DNA from: Opitutia bacterium
Lineage (GTDB): Bacteria > Verrucomicrobiota > Verrucomicrobiia > Opitutales > Opitutaceae
Reading direction: 5' to 3'
NCBI GenBank assembly: GCA_003142615.1
Contig: PLMW01000055.1
Coordinates: 44,646-108,645 of the forward strand
DNA: 64,000 nucleotides
The position numbers were made by a program, and so were the translations under genes. Below, in pieces: positions 25,622 through 34,892 of this stretch (its first letter is position 1; each line of letters opens with the position of its first letter). Below the pieces are notes generated by a model. That model saw nothing but the letters and a program-made list of their open reading frames with translations, made no database searches and was not told where the DNA came from.

Positions 25622-27661
25622 TCACCTCGATCCCACGGTCGGGAACTCGGATATCCTCAACCGGGTACAACCGTACGGAATCAACTCGACCGTGGTTTCC
25701 TCCCCGGTCGCGGTTACCGGACTGGCAGGAACGTCGCCCGCGTTCGCCCCCTTCATGCCCCAGCGGGCCACTTTCACCGCCTTCATTTCAATCACCAGGG
25801 GAACATCGTCTTCCCATGTCCTGAAGCGATCGGCGCCGGGAAGCCAGACCGGCTCCCCCTTCTGGGCAAACGGGAGAGCTCCGATATCGTTGAATCTGAT
25901 CGCGCACTGGGGATGATTCCGATCGATGTCCAAGGCATAGTTCCAGTCGGTCGTCGGATCGATTTCCCAATTGGCGACCCCGGTCGGATGGCCGGGTTGG
26001 GCCGGTCTGTCCTCTGTTAGGATGTCGATCTGCTTGAATGACTCGCCGATCCGCAGGGCGAAGTATAAAGGTCCCCAGGCGATGGCGACCGCGTTATTCG
26101 GGCGGGCTTCGACGCGAACCTCGGCATGAAACGAAAGATCGATCACGTCGCCCGGTTTCCATTCCCGCGCGATCTTCAAAAATGATCCTTTGGTCGGATG
26201 TCGCGTTGAGGCTTCGCCCGAGACCGACACTTCCGCATGGTCCGCCCACCCGGGTATCCGGAGATAAATCGGGAAAACGGCCGGCCGGGCGCAGGCGACG
26301 GCAAACCGAACGTGGTCGGAAAAGGGATAGCTCGTCTCTTCCGACACGACCACTTCCGTTCCTCCCGCCACCTTGGCCTTCACTTCGCAAGGGCCGTATG
26401 CGGCCGCGACCAGGCCGTCGTCGTTCGTATGCATCCACATATATTCCACGTATCGCGGAAACGGAGAATGCATGTTCGACAGACAACAGGGAAAGCCGGG
26501 CGCGAAACCGTATACGTTGGCGGTGTCGCCGTTTCCGCCGTACCACGGCCGCTTGTCATCGGACACCCGCACCTGGTTGGCCTGCTGGTCGTATTGATGG
26601 GCCCACATGTCCGCGGTGCAGGTGCCCGGAAAGGCATTGAACATCAAGCTCTCCAGCCGGTCGGCGAATGAGACGTCGCCCAGGGCCTCGAAGCTTTTGA
26701 GCAGCGAATAGACCAATTCGGTCACGTCGCACAATTCGGTCCCCTGGGTCGGGCTGTGGCCGGCAAGCCACTCGTCCGCGTTCCATCTTCCCCCCACCTG
26801 GCCGTCGAATTTATCAAGGCTCGAAAGCCCTTGGAAGAGGCTGCTCCTGTAAGCTTCGTCCTTGGAAAGGAGATAAAACGGAGCCATATAGCCGACCGCC
26901 TGGGTGACATAAACGCCGTGCCTTCCGCGGTCTTCCGGATCGCGCGGGTAATCTGGAGCGGCGGTCCTGTCGAGCGATTCGAAATTCGAAAAGTAATCCC
27001 TGTAATCATCGACGCAGCCCTTCGTGCATCGCTCGAGAAGCCCTGGTATGTCCTTGTCTCCGGTCTGGTTATAATACCACTCGCCAAAACTCAGAAGCAT
27101 GCCGAGACGGGTGGGAAAGACCACGATGGGGTCCGGCGAATCCTTCACGGAGTCGGCGTAATCGAGGATTTTTCTGGCCAACTTGCGGGCCCGTCTGTCG
27201 TGGGTGACGTCGAAATAATCGGGCAGAACCTTTCCCAGGTCGGACCACGCGTTGACGCTTCGCGTGACGGTTTCGGGCTTCTCCACGTCCAGGATGAATC
27301 CCATGTACTGGTAGCACATCCCCTTAAGACGTGGGTCATCCAGCAAATAGGCCAGCGGCACCAGCCCTTGAAGCCAGCGCGGCACAAAGCAGGCCCAGAA
27401 ATTCGGCGAGACGTTTCTCCCGGCGTCACCCTTCCACGCCGTCGTCTTGACCGCGTCCCACACCTCGGGCAAGTGGCCGGTCAACCCGTCCGCCTGCACT
27501 TGCAGTTCGTCGCGAAGCCATCCTCGCGGCTTGACCGCGCCCAACGGCAACTTGACGAACTCGGTCTTGAGCAGCGGCTCGCGATTGTTCGGATACGGGA
27601 CGCGGTCCTGCGCCGACGCGGATACCGTCGCGATCAGGAACGAACAGAGAATCAGGCGCAT
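25622..27661 (-). CDS. GH127 beta-L-arabinofuranosidase-like enzyme, exported
   Basis: 679 residues. A signal peptide ends near 'SASAQ'. The rest is the (alpha/alpha)6 barrel of DUF1680/GH127 with trailing beta domains. The zinc and catalytic set can be seen: Glu309 and Cys311 in 'TELCDV', and Cys392-Cys393 in 'FPCCLSN'. In GH127 a cysteine acts as nucleophile, held by Zn. The family removes beta-L-arabinofuranose from arabinan, hydroxyproline-linked glycans and rhamnogalacturonan-II. The frame is open far upstream, but ATG 27661 starts the leader. It lies 64 bp before the transporter-ribokinase pair. Confidence 0.92.
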   Translation of the reverse strand: MRLILCSFLIATVSASAQDRVPYPNNREPLLKTEFVKLPLGAVKPRGWLRDELQVQADGLTGHLPEVWDAVKTTAWKGDAGRNVSPNFWACFVPRWLQGLVPLAYLLDDPRLKGMCYQYMGFILDVEKPETVTRSVNAWSDLGKVLPDYFDVTHDRRARKLARKILDYADSVKDSPDPIVVFPTRLGMLLSFGEWYYNQTGDKDIPGLLERCTKGCVDDYRDYFSNFESLDRTAAPDYPRDPEDRGRHGVYVTQAVGYMAPFYLLSKDEAYRSSLFQGLSSLDKFDGQVGGRWNADEWLAGHSPTQGTELCDVTELVYSLLKSFEALGDVSFADRLESLMFNAFPGTCTADMWAHQYDQQANQVRVSDDKRPWYGGNGDTANVYGFAPGFPCCLSNMHSPFPRYVEYMWMHTNDDGLVAAAYGPCEVKAKVAGGTEVVVSEETSYPFSDHVRFAVACARPAVFPIYLRIPGWADHAEVSVSGEASTRHPTKGSFLKIAREWKPGDVIDLSFHAEVRVEARPNNAVAIAWGPLYFALRIGESFKQIDILTEDRPAQPGHPTGVANWEIDPTTDWNYALDIDRNHPQCAIRFNDIGALPFAQKGEPVWLPGADRFRTWEDDVPLVIEMKAVKVARWGMKGANAGDVPASPVTATGEETTVELIPYGCTRLRISEFPTVGSR

Positions 27662-28038
27662 GACCGGTGAGCGGCGCAGCCCCGTTGGAATTTCACGCTG
27701 TTCGTCCAGGTGTAAGCGCGGGAACTTCCGAAAAAGCGCGCGGTAAGCGCCGTCGTGCTCGATCAGCCGCTGGCCTCGTTGGGCAGGATGACGACTTCGT
27801 AGTGGTTGAACAAGTTGGTCACGCCAAGCGGGTAATAGTAATACAGGCATGGCTGTCCACTTATGAGTAATTGATCTCCAATTGGTTAGGAATATCGACA
27901 TGCCAATCTCTTGTATCAAGTTCATCATTCGATTCGGTTAGGGGTTTGACCCGCCGGGGCGTGAGGCGTGAGGCGGGGAAAAAGGCATGCTCGGCTGGGC
28001 GCGACTTTTCTTCTATGCTGGGGCAAACGCCGCTTGGC
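27662..28038. other. Intergenic region with a possible gene relic
   Basis: On the minus strand a short piece around 27,770-27,850 reads 'YYPLGVTNLFNHYEVVILPNE' in pieces and then hits a stop. It resembles the end of a beta-rich secreted protein, but I cannot name it. Nothing else was recognised. Confidence 0.3.
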
Positions 28039-29406
28039 CTATAGGTTCTCCAGGATCAGGCCCGGCGTGCCGGGCCGCTGGCGCTCGGCGCGCGGATTGG
28101 TGGGGTTGACGCCGCCTAAGAAAGGTCCCGGTCCGGGGACGTATAGAAAGAGTTTTCCGCTGCGGTCGCTCTCGCCGCAGAACACCGTGCCATCGGCGCC
28201 GATCGCCATGGCGTCGAATTGGTAGGCACGATGGGCGTAATACGGGCTGCGATCCACCGCGAACGGGCTGAGTTCCTCGAAGCCCCGGTCGCCGGTCAAG
28301 TCATACGTGTGAAGCTTGCAGACGCGCTCCAGTTCGCCCGTGATCAGGTAAAGGTGTCCATCCGGCGCGACCTTCATCGCCCGCATCCGGCGCAGGTCGC
28401 TCGCCTTGCCGAGCACGACCGCCCGGTCGTTGGCCAGATCCAGCCGCAGCAGGAAGCCGTCGCTCGTGCCCGCGTAGACGCGGCCCGCCGCGTCGGTGTC
28501 GAAGCATTCGACCACCGGATAATCGGACGAACTGCCACCCTCCCAATACTCGCCGGGCAGCCTCATATGAGTCAACTCCAGCTTGTCGTCGCCCGGCATG
28601 TAACGGACGATCCAGCCATTGTCTCCTGACGTGTAGACCGCGCCCGTCCGGGGATCGCAGTGCAGCGCGCGCGGCACACTGCGCCAGGTGCGCTCGGGCC
28701 CGCCGTAGACCTTCTGCGCGAGGAACTCGCCGAGATCGCGCGTCCGGCGCGACGCGAGGTCGAACTCGAAGAAATGGGCGTCCGGATACGTGATTCCGTA
28801 GAGCTTTGTCCGATCCGGGCTGGCCGTGAGGGCGTAGATCGAGTTGTGCGCGACCGGGATGCCGAGGTCCTCCAGCGGGCAGGCGTCGTCGTTGGTGTAG
28901 CGGCGCACATCGCCGCTCTTCGGGTCGTAGCGATAGAGATGGCCGCCCGTGAAACCGGCGTAGGGCGAGCAGATGTCCTTCCACAATTGCTTGGCAATGC
29001 CGTCGTGTTCGACCGGGAAGTCCTTCGTCAGTTTCACCGGCGCCAGCACGTTCAGACTCGTGCCGATGAAGATCTCGCCATCGCGGCCCTCAAGCAGTGT
29101 GTGAAACACACCGGTGGCCGCGCCGATTTTTCCGAGCGGGCGCACCTTGTTGATAAACTTGTTGTAGAAAAACAGGTACGCCTGCGTCCGCCCGCTGGTG
29201 GCGCCGTAGACAAAGCCGTTGGAGTGCGCAAGTAATGCGGTGATCCGGCTGTTGTCGGCAGGGATCAGATTCTGCGCCGGGTAGCCGAGATCGCGGAGAT
29301 CCAGTCGGTGCGTGTCGAAATGCGGGTTCACCCATTGCTGGGCGGCGAGCGTGCCGGCGGCAACCGGGGCGGCAAGGAGGCAGATGGCAAAGCGGAGGGT
29401 TTTCAT
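28039..29406 (-). CDS. Secreted beta-propeller protein, function unknown (1)
   Basis: 455 residues with a typical signal peptide ('FAICLLAAPVAAGTLAA'). The mature protein consists of propeller-like repeats ending in phrases such as 'HLYRYDPKSGDVRRY', 'FFEFDLASRRTRDLG' and 'GFLLRLDLANDRAVVLG', a pattern also met in oligogalacturonate-lyase-like and quinoprotein-like propellers. No catalytic set is recognisable. It lies 22 bp after the gene at 29429-30712, which has the same architecture, so the two form an operon and may have arisen by duplication. Confidence 0.65.
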   Translation of the reverse strand: MKTLRFAICLLAAPVAAGTLAAQQWVNPHFDTHRLDLRDLGYPAQNLIPADNSRITALLAHSNGFVYGATSGRTQAYLFFYNKFINKVRPLGKIGAATGVFHTLLEGRDGEIFIGTSLNVLAPVKLTKDFPVEHDGIAKQLWKDICSPYAGFTGGHLYRYDPKSGDVRRYTNDDACPLEDLGIPVAHNSIYALTASPDRTKLYGITYPDAHFFEFDLASRRTRDLGEFLAQKVYGGPERTWRSVPRALHCDPRTGAVYTSGDNGWIVRYMPGDDKLELTHMRLPGEYWEGGSSSDYPVVECFDTDAAGRVYAGTSDGFLLRLDLANDRAVVLGKASDLRRMRAMKVAPDGHLYLITGELERVCKLHTYDLTGDRGFEELSPFAVDRSPYYAHRAYQFDAMAIGADGTVFCGESDRSGKLFLYVPGPGPFLGGVNPTNPRAERQRPGTPGLILENL

Positions 29407-29428
29407 GAGAGGTGCAAACGCGGTCGCT

Positions 29429-30712
29429 TTACTTGGCAAACGGATCGATCATACCTAGCCCCATGCAGTAAGGAGCCCGGTCCTGCATCCTCCCCGCCTC
29501 CAGTTTCGGGTCGGGCTCATCGAACGCGCCGGTGAACCAGATGTGCCCGGCGGCGTCGATTTTCATGCCCTCCATCCCATAGCAGCGGCGGCCGTCCGTG
29601 GTGCGCACGATGCCGTGATCGGTGCGCGCGCCAGTCTTCAAGTCGTAGGAGACGAGAAACGCGCTGCCGAGCGTGTCGCCCGACACGCTGCCGTAGTCGA
29701 AATCTCCCGACGTCACCGTGAGGTAGTAGATTCGGCGCTCTTTCTGCGAGATCGCCATCGCCAGCGTGGCGTAGGGAATTTGCATCGGATCGCCGCCTCT
29801 AAACGCCGGACTGCACAGTTCGACGAGCGGTGTGATGCGGCCCTCCGCGCCAATCTGCGGCTCGTATTTGAACAACAGGTTGCTTCCGCCGACAATGCCG
29901 TAGGCGGCGCGGTCGACCGGATCCCACTCGATGATGCGCCACTGGACCTTCCGATCGAGCATTGGGTTGGCCATAGAGCGTGACTGGTTGACGATGGGGA
30001 GGCGCAGGTGCTCGAAGTCGATCACCCGGTCCTGCACGGGATCGTATTTCCAGATGCGCCCGGGCGGCCGGCTGCCATACACGTTACCGCGGTCATCGGT
30101 GAAAATCGTCCGGCAGACGTCCCACTCGTCCACGCGACCGAGATCCTCGGTGTAGTCCTGGTCGATGTTATACTTGTAAAGATGACCGTTCTCCGCGAGG
30201 CCGTAAAGAAGCCGACGCGACTTGTCCATCGCCTGGCCGAGTACGCCCCAGAACGAGTTGATGTAGCCGAGCGCCTCGACCCGGCCCGTCGCGAGATGGG
30301 CGCGGAACCACCGCGGCCCGAGGTAACTGCGGGCGTCAATCACCGGCGGGCCGTTGTCCTCGCTGAGCGAACCGAAGTAGACGAACCCGTCTAGCTCTTG
30401 CATCTGCACGTGAATCTTGCCGTTGGTCCAGATGCCTTTACCTCGCTCCTCGTTGAGCACCGTCAGGTTGGCGAGCCGCCGCATCGTGCCCGTGTCCGGG
30501 TCGAATTCGTAGAGATTGGCCGCGTCGCCGTGCGTGCAGAGGCCGCTGTAGATACGACCGTTGGAGGCAATGTAGAGAGCGCTCCACATCTGGGCATCCT
30601 TGTCGACAATGCTGAAGCGGTGGAAGGTGGCGGCCACCACCGGCGCCGACTCGGCCGCGGTGGCGGCGGAGCCGATTACGAGGGCGAGAAGCGAAACAGT
30701 GAGCGATTTCAT
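29429..30712 (-). CDS. Secreted beta-propeller protein, function unknown (2)
   Basis: 427 residues with signal peptide 'LLALVIGSAATAAE'. Repeats of the form 'LYEFDPDTGTMRRLANL', 'LYKYNIDQDYTEDLG' and 'IWKYDPVQDRVIDF' show a propeller of six or seven blades related to that of the following gene. The ends of blades carry 'GRIYSG' and 'GNVYGS' turns typical of these proteins. No enzymatic function can be assigned. First gene of the pair. Confidence 0.65.
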   Translation of the reverse strand: MKSLTVSLLALVIGSAATAAESAPVVAATFHRFSIVDKDAQMWSALYIASNGRIYSGLCTHGDAANLYEFDPDTGTMRRLANLTVLNEERGKGIWTNGKIHVQMQELDGFVYFGSLSEDNGPPVIDARSYLGPRWFRAHLATGRVEALGYINSFWGVLGQAMDKSRRLLYGLAENGHLYKYNIDQDYTEDLGRVDEWDVCRTIFTDDRGNVYGSRPPGRIWKYDPVQDRVIDFEHLRLPIVNQSRSMANPMLDRKVQWRIIEWDPVDRAAYGIVGGSNLLFKYEPQIGAEGRITPLVELCSPAFRGGDPMQIPYATLAMAISQKERRIYYLTVTSGDFDYGSVSGDTLGSAFLVSYDLKTGARTDHGIVRTTDGRRCYGMEGMKIDAAGHIWFTGAFDEPDPKLEAGRMQDRAPYCMGLGMIDPFAK

Positions 30713-30862
30713 GAAGGGGGCGGTAGCGGATAAGGTCGGGGAATCGCGTTTAATTCATGGGAGGACGACAGCTAGCACGCCGCTGCGCGCAGCGAGCGGC
30801 TGACGGGATGGAACGAGGGGACCTTCGGCGCCGGTTGTTGTATATGCAGTCATGAGCCCGGC

Positions 30863-31636
30863 TCAGACGTCGCTGTGTTTCGGGTGTAATTGGGCCAAGT
30901 TGCCACCGTCAACCGGCAAGCGTACCCCGGTGATGCATCGTGCTTGGTCCGAGGCGAGAAAATGTACGGCGTCTGCGATGTCGTCCGGCGTCGATTCCCG
31001 GCCAAGCGGAATATTCGCCCGCCGTCGTTCCACGTCACCTTCCGAAAGATTCAGCCAGCGAGAGGTGTAAATGTGTCCCGGCGCCACGCAGTTAACCCGG
31101 ATTCCCAACGGACCCAATTCCACGGCCATGGCCCGGGTTAAGGTATCGACCGCTCCCTTGGTCGCCACATAAACCGCACGGTTACGTGTGACACGCTCCG
31201 AGGTGATTGATCCGATATTGATGATCGTGCCGCCGTGCCGCTGGATCATGAGGCGGGCCGTCAGCTGCGAACACAGAAACAACCCCGTGAAATTCACTGC
31301 GACTGCATCAGTTAGAAACTTATATGGAACATCGAGAAATCCGTAACCTAACGCGAGATCCACGGCGTTATTGACCAGTACATCCAATCCATGTGCCTCG
31401 GTACCGATCTTCCCCACCATCGCTTTGATCTCTTCCGGGTTCCGGAAATCCGCACCCACCGGATGCACGGTCTGGCCGGACTCTGCCTTCAGCCGGCAGG
31501 CCGCCTCCCTAGCCACATCGAGAGTGGGCGCGTGCAGAAAAACTTGGGCTCCTTCCACCGCAAAACGCCGGACTGTCGCGTAACCCGTGTTGGCTTCCGC
31601 CCCCGTGACGAGCACCGTTTTCGACTTCCAACTCAC
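30863..31636 (-). CDS. SDR-family sugar/alcohol dehydrogenase
   Basis: 257 residues, a classical short-chain dehydrogenase. The cofactor site reads 'VTGAEANTGYATVRRF' (TGxxxNTG, an unusual Asn instead of Gly). 'LVNNAV' follows, then the catalytic Ser in 'INIGSIT', Tyr156 and Lys160 in 'YVATKGA', and the closing 'TGVRLPVDGG'. Its ATG overlaps the stop of the dehydratase gene by four bases (ATGA), so the two are translationally coupled. A dehydrogenase next to an aldonate dehydratase suggests a non-phosphorylative route: aldose to lactone or aldonate, then to 2-keto-3-deoxyaldonate. The sugar is not determined. Confidence 0.88.
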   Translation of the reverse strand: MSWKSKTVLVTGAEANTGYATVRRFAVEGAQVFLHAPTLDVAREAACRLKAESGQTVHPVGADFRNPEEIKAMVGKIGTEAHGLDVLVNNAVDLALGYGFLDVPYKFLTDAVAVNFTGLFLCSQLTARLMIQRHGGTIINIGSITSERVTRNRAVYVATKGAVDTLTRAMAVELGPLGIRVNCVAPGHIYTSRWLNLSEGDVERRRANIPLGRESTPDDIADAVHFLASDQARCITGVRLPVDGGNLAQLHPKHSDV

Positions 31637-32811
31637 TTTGCGCCCCCTTTCCCAAAATAGGGCGTGGCATTCGCCGGGCGGATCTGAGTCAAACTCCCGG
31701 CATAATGCCGGAGATTCCGGGCTTCATACGGATGCTCTCGGATCGCCTCTTCGATAATCTCGATACCCAAACCGGGACGGTCGCCGATCAACAGCCTCCC
31801 TTCAATGAATTCCAATTGCTCATCGCAGATTTCCCGCCGATAAGGGACGTCGGTCGCCATGGTTTCCAACAGGTAAAAATTGGGCGTGCAGGCCGCGAGT
31901 TGCAGGGTCGCGGCGTTTGCCACCGGGCCGGACGGATTGTGCGGGCAGAAGGGAATGTGGTAGCTTTCAGCACACGCTGCGATCTTGCGCAGTTCACTGA
32001 TCCCGCCCGCATGACTAACGTCCGGCTGAACGTAGTCCACGCACCGGCGGCTCAGATAATCACGGAAGTCCCACCGGCTGTAAAGGCGCTCTCCGCCCGC
32101 CACGGGAACCGGAATCCGCTGTTTGACCTCAAGGAGCCCTTCGGGGTTGTCCGGCGGAATCGGCTCCTCAAACCAAGTCACGTCGAATTCCCCCAACGCC
32201 TGACCGATGCGAACCGCCGTGGGGATGTTGAATCGCCCGTGGCCTTCGATGAGGATGTCCACTTCCGTTCCAACCGCTTCCACCACCGCCTGGATGCATT
32301 GAAGCGCGTTTTTCAATGCAGGTTTGTCGATGGTCAGGTAGGCGGACCCAAACGGATCCCATTTCAGCCCCCGGAATCCCGCCGCCACCGCCGCCTTCGC
32401 CTTCTCGGCAAATTCGTCAGGTTGCACGGCGGGAGCGAACCAGCCATTGGCGTAACAGGGAACGCGGTCGCGCACCCGCCCCCCCAGCAATTGCCAAACC
32501 GGAAGGCCAAGAGCCTTGCCCTTGATGTCCCACAAGGCCATATCCACGGCAGACAGAGCGCTCATCAGCACCGGACCGCCGCGCCAGTAAGCGTCGCGGT
32601 AGGTATCATGCCAGAAGGTTTCGATATCGAAGGGATCCTGGCCCACTAGATAACGCTCCAGTTCCTTGCACGCTGCGGCAACCGTGAGTTCCCGGTGTTC
32701 CAGCGTGGCTTCACCAACTCCGTGCAATCCGGAGTCCGTGTGGATCTTTACGAACACCCAATTAGTACGATAAGCGTCGCAGACAAAAGTATCGATGCGA
32801 GTGACTTTCAT
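31633..32811 (-). CDS. Enolase-superfamily aldonate dehydratase (galactonate-dehydratase-like)
   Basis: 392 residues, mandelate-racemase subgroup. The metal ligands and base residues are seen in 'IEGHGRF' (Glu189, His191), 'WFEEPIPP', 'GGERLYSRWDF', 'QPDVSHAGG' and 'FCPHNPSGPV'. The pattern resembles D-galactonate, L-fuconate and L-rhamnonate dehydratases, which remove water to give 2-keto-3-deoxy sugar acids. The start at 32811 removes a non-conserved extension. The gene is preceded by the repeated promoter/operator at 32914-32943 and overlaps the SDR gene. The divergent IclR-type regulator begins 610 bp away. Exact substrate unresolved. Confidence 0.87.
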   Translation of the reverse strand: MKVTRIDTFVCDAYRTNWVFVKIHTDSGLHGVGEATLEHRELTVAAACKELERYLVGQDPFDIETFWHDTYRDAYWRGGPVLMSALSAVDMALWDIKGKALGLPVWQLLGGRVRDRVPCYANGWFAPAVQPDEFAEKAKAAVAAGFRGLKWDPFGSAYLTIDKPALKNALQCIQAVVEAVGTEVDILIEGHGRFNIPTAVRIGQALGEFDVTWFEEPIPPDNPEGLLEVKQRIPVPVAGGERLYSRWDFRDYLSRRCVDYVQPDVSHAGGISELRKIAACAESYHIPFCPHNPSGPVANAATLQLAACTPNFYLLETMATDVPYRREICDEQLEFIEGRLLIGDRPGLGIEIIEEAIREHPYEARNLRHYAGSLTQIRPANATPYFGKGGAK

Positions 32812-32897
32812 GGGGAAAGGTTGGGCCCTTCGCTGAAGAGCAACCCCGCTATGCCCCTCGACTTGCATGGATCTTCAGGCTGTCTCAAACGAAGAAA

Positions 32898-33017
32898 TAA
32901 TGTTCATTGACAGTAAACAATGTTCCACGCTACAGAATGTCAAGTGCGTTATTCTTCAGGGTTCTTCCCGGTGTCTGATGGACCATATGAGGTTGCCCTC
33001 CTTCCTCGCGCCAGCGG
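32898..33017 (-). repeat. Repeat D, copy 2 (inverted relative to 14874-14992)
   Basis: This matches the segment ahead of the ADP-ribosylglycohydrolase-like gene over about 119 bases, from CCGCTG...GAGG through AAGAACCCT to the promoter and TGTCAATGAACATT. Confidence 0.75.
32914..32943 (-). promoter_or_regulatory. Promoter with operator for the dehydratase-SDR operon
   Basis: On the minus strand TTGACA (32943-32938) is followed by TTCTGTAGCG and TGGAACATTGTTTA (32927-32914), nearly identical to the element at 14948. It lies about 100 bases before the dehydratase start. Confidence 0.6.
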
Positions 33018-33273
33018 TCGACGTGGATCTGCACGTCGCACCGGATGGTCGAGTCCAGCTTGCCTTGGAGGCAGCGCAGCTGCTCCAGCCGCACCTCGAT
33101 TACGCGCGTGGGCTCGGGCAGGCGTTCGGCAATCTCCTTTCCTCAGGCGCTCATCTGCGTGGGGTGAACCCCGTAACGGGCCGCAATCGCCTAGACCGGT
33201 TCTATGCCCTTGAGGGCTTCCAGCGCGTCCTTGGTTTTAAACTCTGCATTATGACGACGGCATTGGGATGACA
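32990..33273 (-). pseudogene. Degenerate IS3-family orfA
   Basis: On the minus strand, from the ATG at 33273, the frame reads 'AEFKTKDALEALKGIEP', a stop, 'AIAARYGVHPTQMSA', a stop and 'KEIAERLPEP'. This is the helix-turn-helix transposase protein of IS3 elements, interrupted by at least two stop codons. Its end overlaps repeat D. Confidence 0.8.
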
Positions 33274-33421
33274 TAGAGGTATCGGGGTCTCCCACCCAAC
33301 GAGACCGACCTCCATGTTTAACTTTTGGCGTCCTCTCCAATTTTCACTGAACCAAAACAGTTTTCAAGTGACTCGTGACACCTCTTACTTCATGATTCCA
33401 AAGATTACCTGATAATTCTAT

Positions 33422-34210
33422 ATGATTAAGTCAGTAGAAAAGGCCTTAAGAATCCTTCAAGCTTTGGACGCGAACCAAGGTTGGGTTGGTGTTCGCGAAT
33501 TGGGTCGTAAAGTCGGCCTATACCCTGCGACAACTCACAATATTCTCACGACCTTGCGCGAATTAAGCTTCGTGGAATTCAATATCGAAACGAGGCGATA
33601 TCGTCTTGGGGTGGCGGCAACTTATCTTGGCCAAGGCGCTGACCCGCTCAACAGCCTGCGCCTCTTTGCGCGTCCCTACATCGAGGCATTGGCGAAGGAG
33701 TTCGATGAGACCGTCGTTGTGCTGTCTTGGAGGAACGACCTCGCGATTGTGGTCGACTGGATTCAAGCCGCACATCCTCTAGCCGTCACTCACGTCCGCG
33801 GGATCATTGAACACCCAATCCTCTTGGCTTCCGGCCGAGTGCTGCTGGCATTTCAACCTCGGGCAGTGCAACTGAGTTACGCTGCGCACGAAAAACTCAG
33901 TCAGCTCGGCACGAACTCTCCGCCCACGACAGAAGACATGTTGCAGCTTCTCGAGCGGGTCGCGGGCGATGGTTACGCCATCACCAAAAATGTCGCCAAT
34001 ACTGGAATCGCGGCCGTTGCCGCGCCGGTGTTTGACACCAATCACCGTATCTTGATGGCCATTGGTTGTAGTGAACCTATCTCACGGAGCACGGACGAAC
34101 ACCTGAGAGCGGTGCGGAAACGGATACTCGAGATGTCGACTATGATGACACAAAGGCTCGGAGGCACGATTGGCGGGCACCCGCCCACAACAAAGGACAC
34201 TCCCGGGTGA
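33422..34210 (+). CDS. IclR-family transcriptional regulator
   Basis: 262 residues. A winged helix-turn-helix at residues 1-65 ('SVEKALRILQAL', 'RELGRKVGLYPATTHNIL') is followed by the effector-binding IclR domain ('PYIEALAKEFDETVVV', 'YAITKNVANTGIAAVAAPV'). Family members bind short palindromes as dimers of dimers and sense sugar acids or aromatic acids. It is divergent from the dehydratase-SDR operon, and the repeated GGAAC...GTT operators are plausible targets. The last ~12 codons overlap an IS3 orfB relic on the other strand, so the native C-terminus has been altered; the domain itself appears complete. Confidence 0.88.
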   Translation: MIKSVEKALRILQALDANQGWVGVRELGRKVGLYPATTHNILTTLRELSFVEFNIETRRYRLGVAATYLGQGADPLNSLRLFARPYIEALAKEFDETVVVLSWRNDLAIVVDWIQAAHPLAVTHVRGIIEHPILLASGRVLLAFQPRAVQLSYAAHEKLSQLGTNSPPTTEDMLQLLERVAGDGYAITKNVANTGIAAVAAPVFDTNHRILMAIGCSEPISRSTDEHLRAVRKRILEMSTMMTQRLGGTIGGHPPTTKDTPG

Positions 34211-34320
34211 ACTGGTCTACGATGGTAAGCACCCGAAAATAGCGGCCGCGTTCCCCAGCCTCTCGGTGACAAAGTCCATCGGCCAGCGCTGGTTTACGGC
34301 TGTGGCGATAGCTAGCGGCA
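34188..34320 (-). pseudogene. IS3-family orfB fragment, frameshifted
   Basis: On the minus strand 'NQRWPMDFVTERLGN' and, in the next frame, 'RYFRVLTIVDQFTREC' are the core of the IS3 transposase DDE domain. Only this piece remains, and its end underlies the 3' end of the IclR gene. Confidence 0.75.
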
Positions 34321-34345
34321 CTCGCAGCTGCAATGCGCACTTCCC

Positions 34346-34582
34346 TTGCGAACATCACTGCAGCCTGCGCACCAACAATCCGCTGTAGCGCGTCATGCGG
34401 GAGATCTGTCGGCGTACCCGGGTGGTCGGAGCTTTCCCCGATGGCAACAACTCCTGCTGCTGGTCAGCGTTAGGCTCCGCCACATCGCCGGCAAGACTTG
34501 GGGTGCCAAACGCTACCTCGATATGAGCCGCCTCCGAACTCTGGAAACGGAGTCTGCCCTCAGCCACGGTCAAACCGCATGA
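34346..34582 (+). pseudogene. IS256-family transposase C-terminal fragment
   Basis: 'RTNNPL', a stop, then 'REICRRTRVVGAFPDGNN' and, after a frameshift, 'RLRHIAGKTWGAKRYLDM' match the C-terminus of IS256 (mutator) transposases. One stop and one frameshift show that it is dead. Confidence 0.8.
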
Positions 34583-34631
34583 CCCAGATTCAAGATATTC
34601 GGTTCACGCGAGGGGAGGAGATTCACCCCTG

Positions 34632-34721
34632 GCTAAAGTGTCACCGGAGTGGACGCTGGTGAAGCTCGTTTACAATCTCAAACACCTGCACCCCCTCGAC
34701 ACGACGCTCAGAACCGCTTGA
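34632..34721 (+). pseudogene. Short transposase tail, probably IS1182/IS5 type
   Basis: The frame reads 'AKVSPEWTLVKLVYNLKHL' to a stop, like the extreme C-terminus of IS1182/IS4-type transposases. It is too short for certainty. The rest of the stretch up to 34892 shows no gene. Confidence 0.4.
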
Positions 34722-34892
34722 AACACCGGCCAGGGAGTGTCACTCCGGGAAAACCGTCGCTCTGCCGTCCACGCCCCGTCGCCTTTCGTCCCAATCATCT
34801 CGGCCCTCGTTCTTCGCGTCATCCCCCGGCCGCACCCAACGAAAACTGCTTCCTCAAATCCGACAGGCTGCTAGGGCGGATGGGAAACGGGT

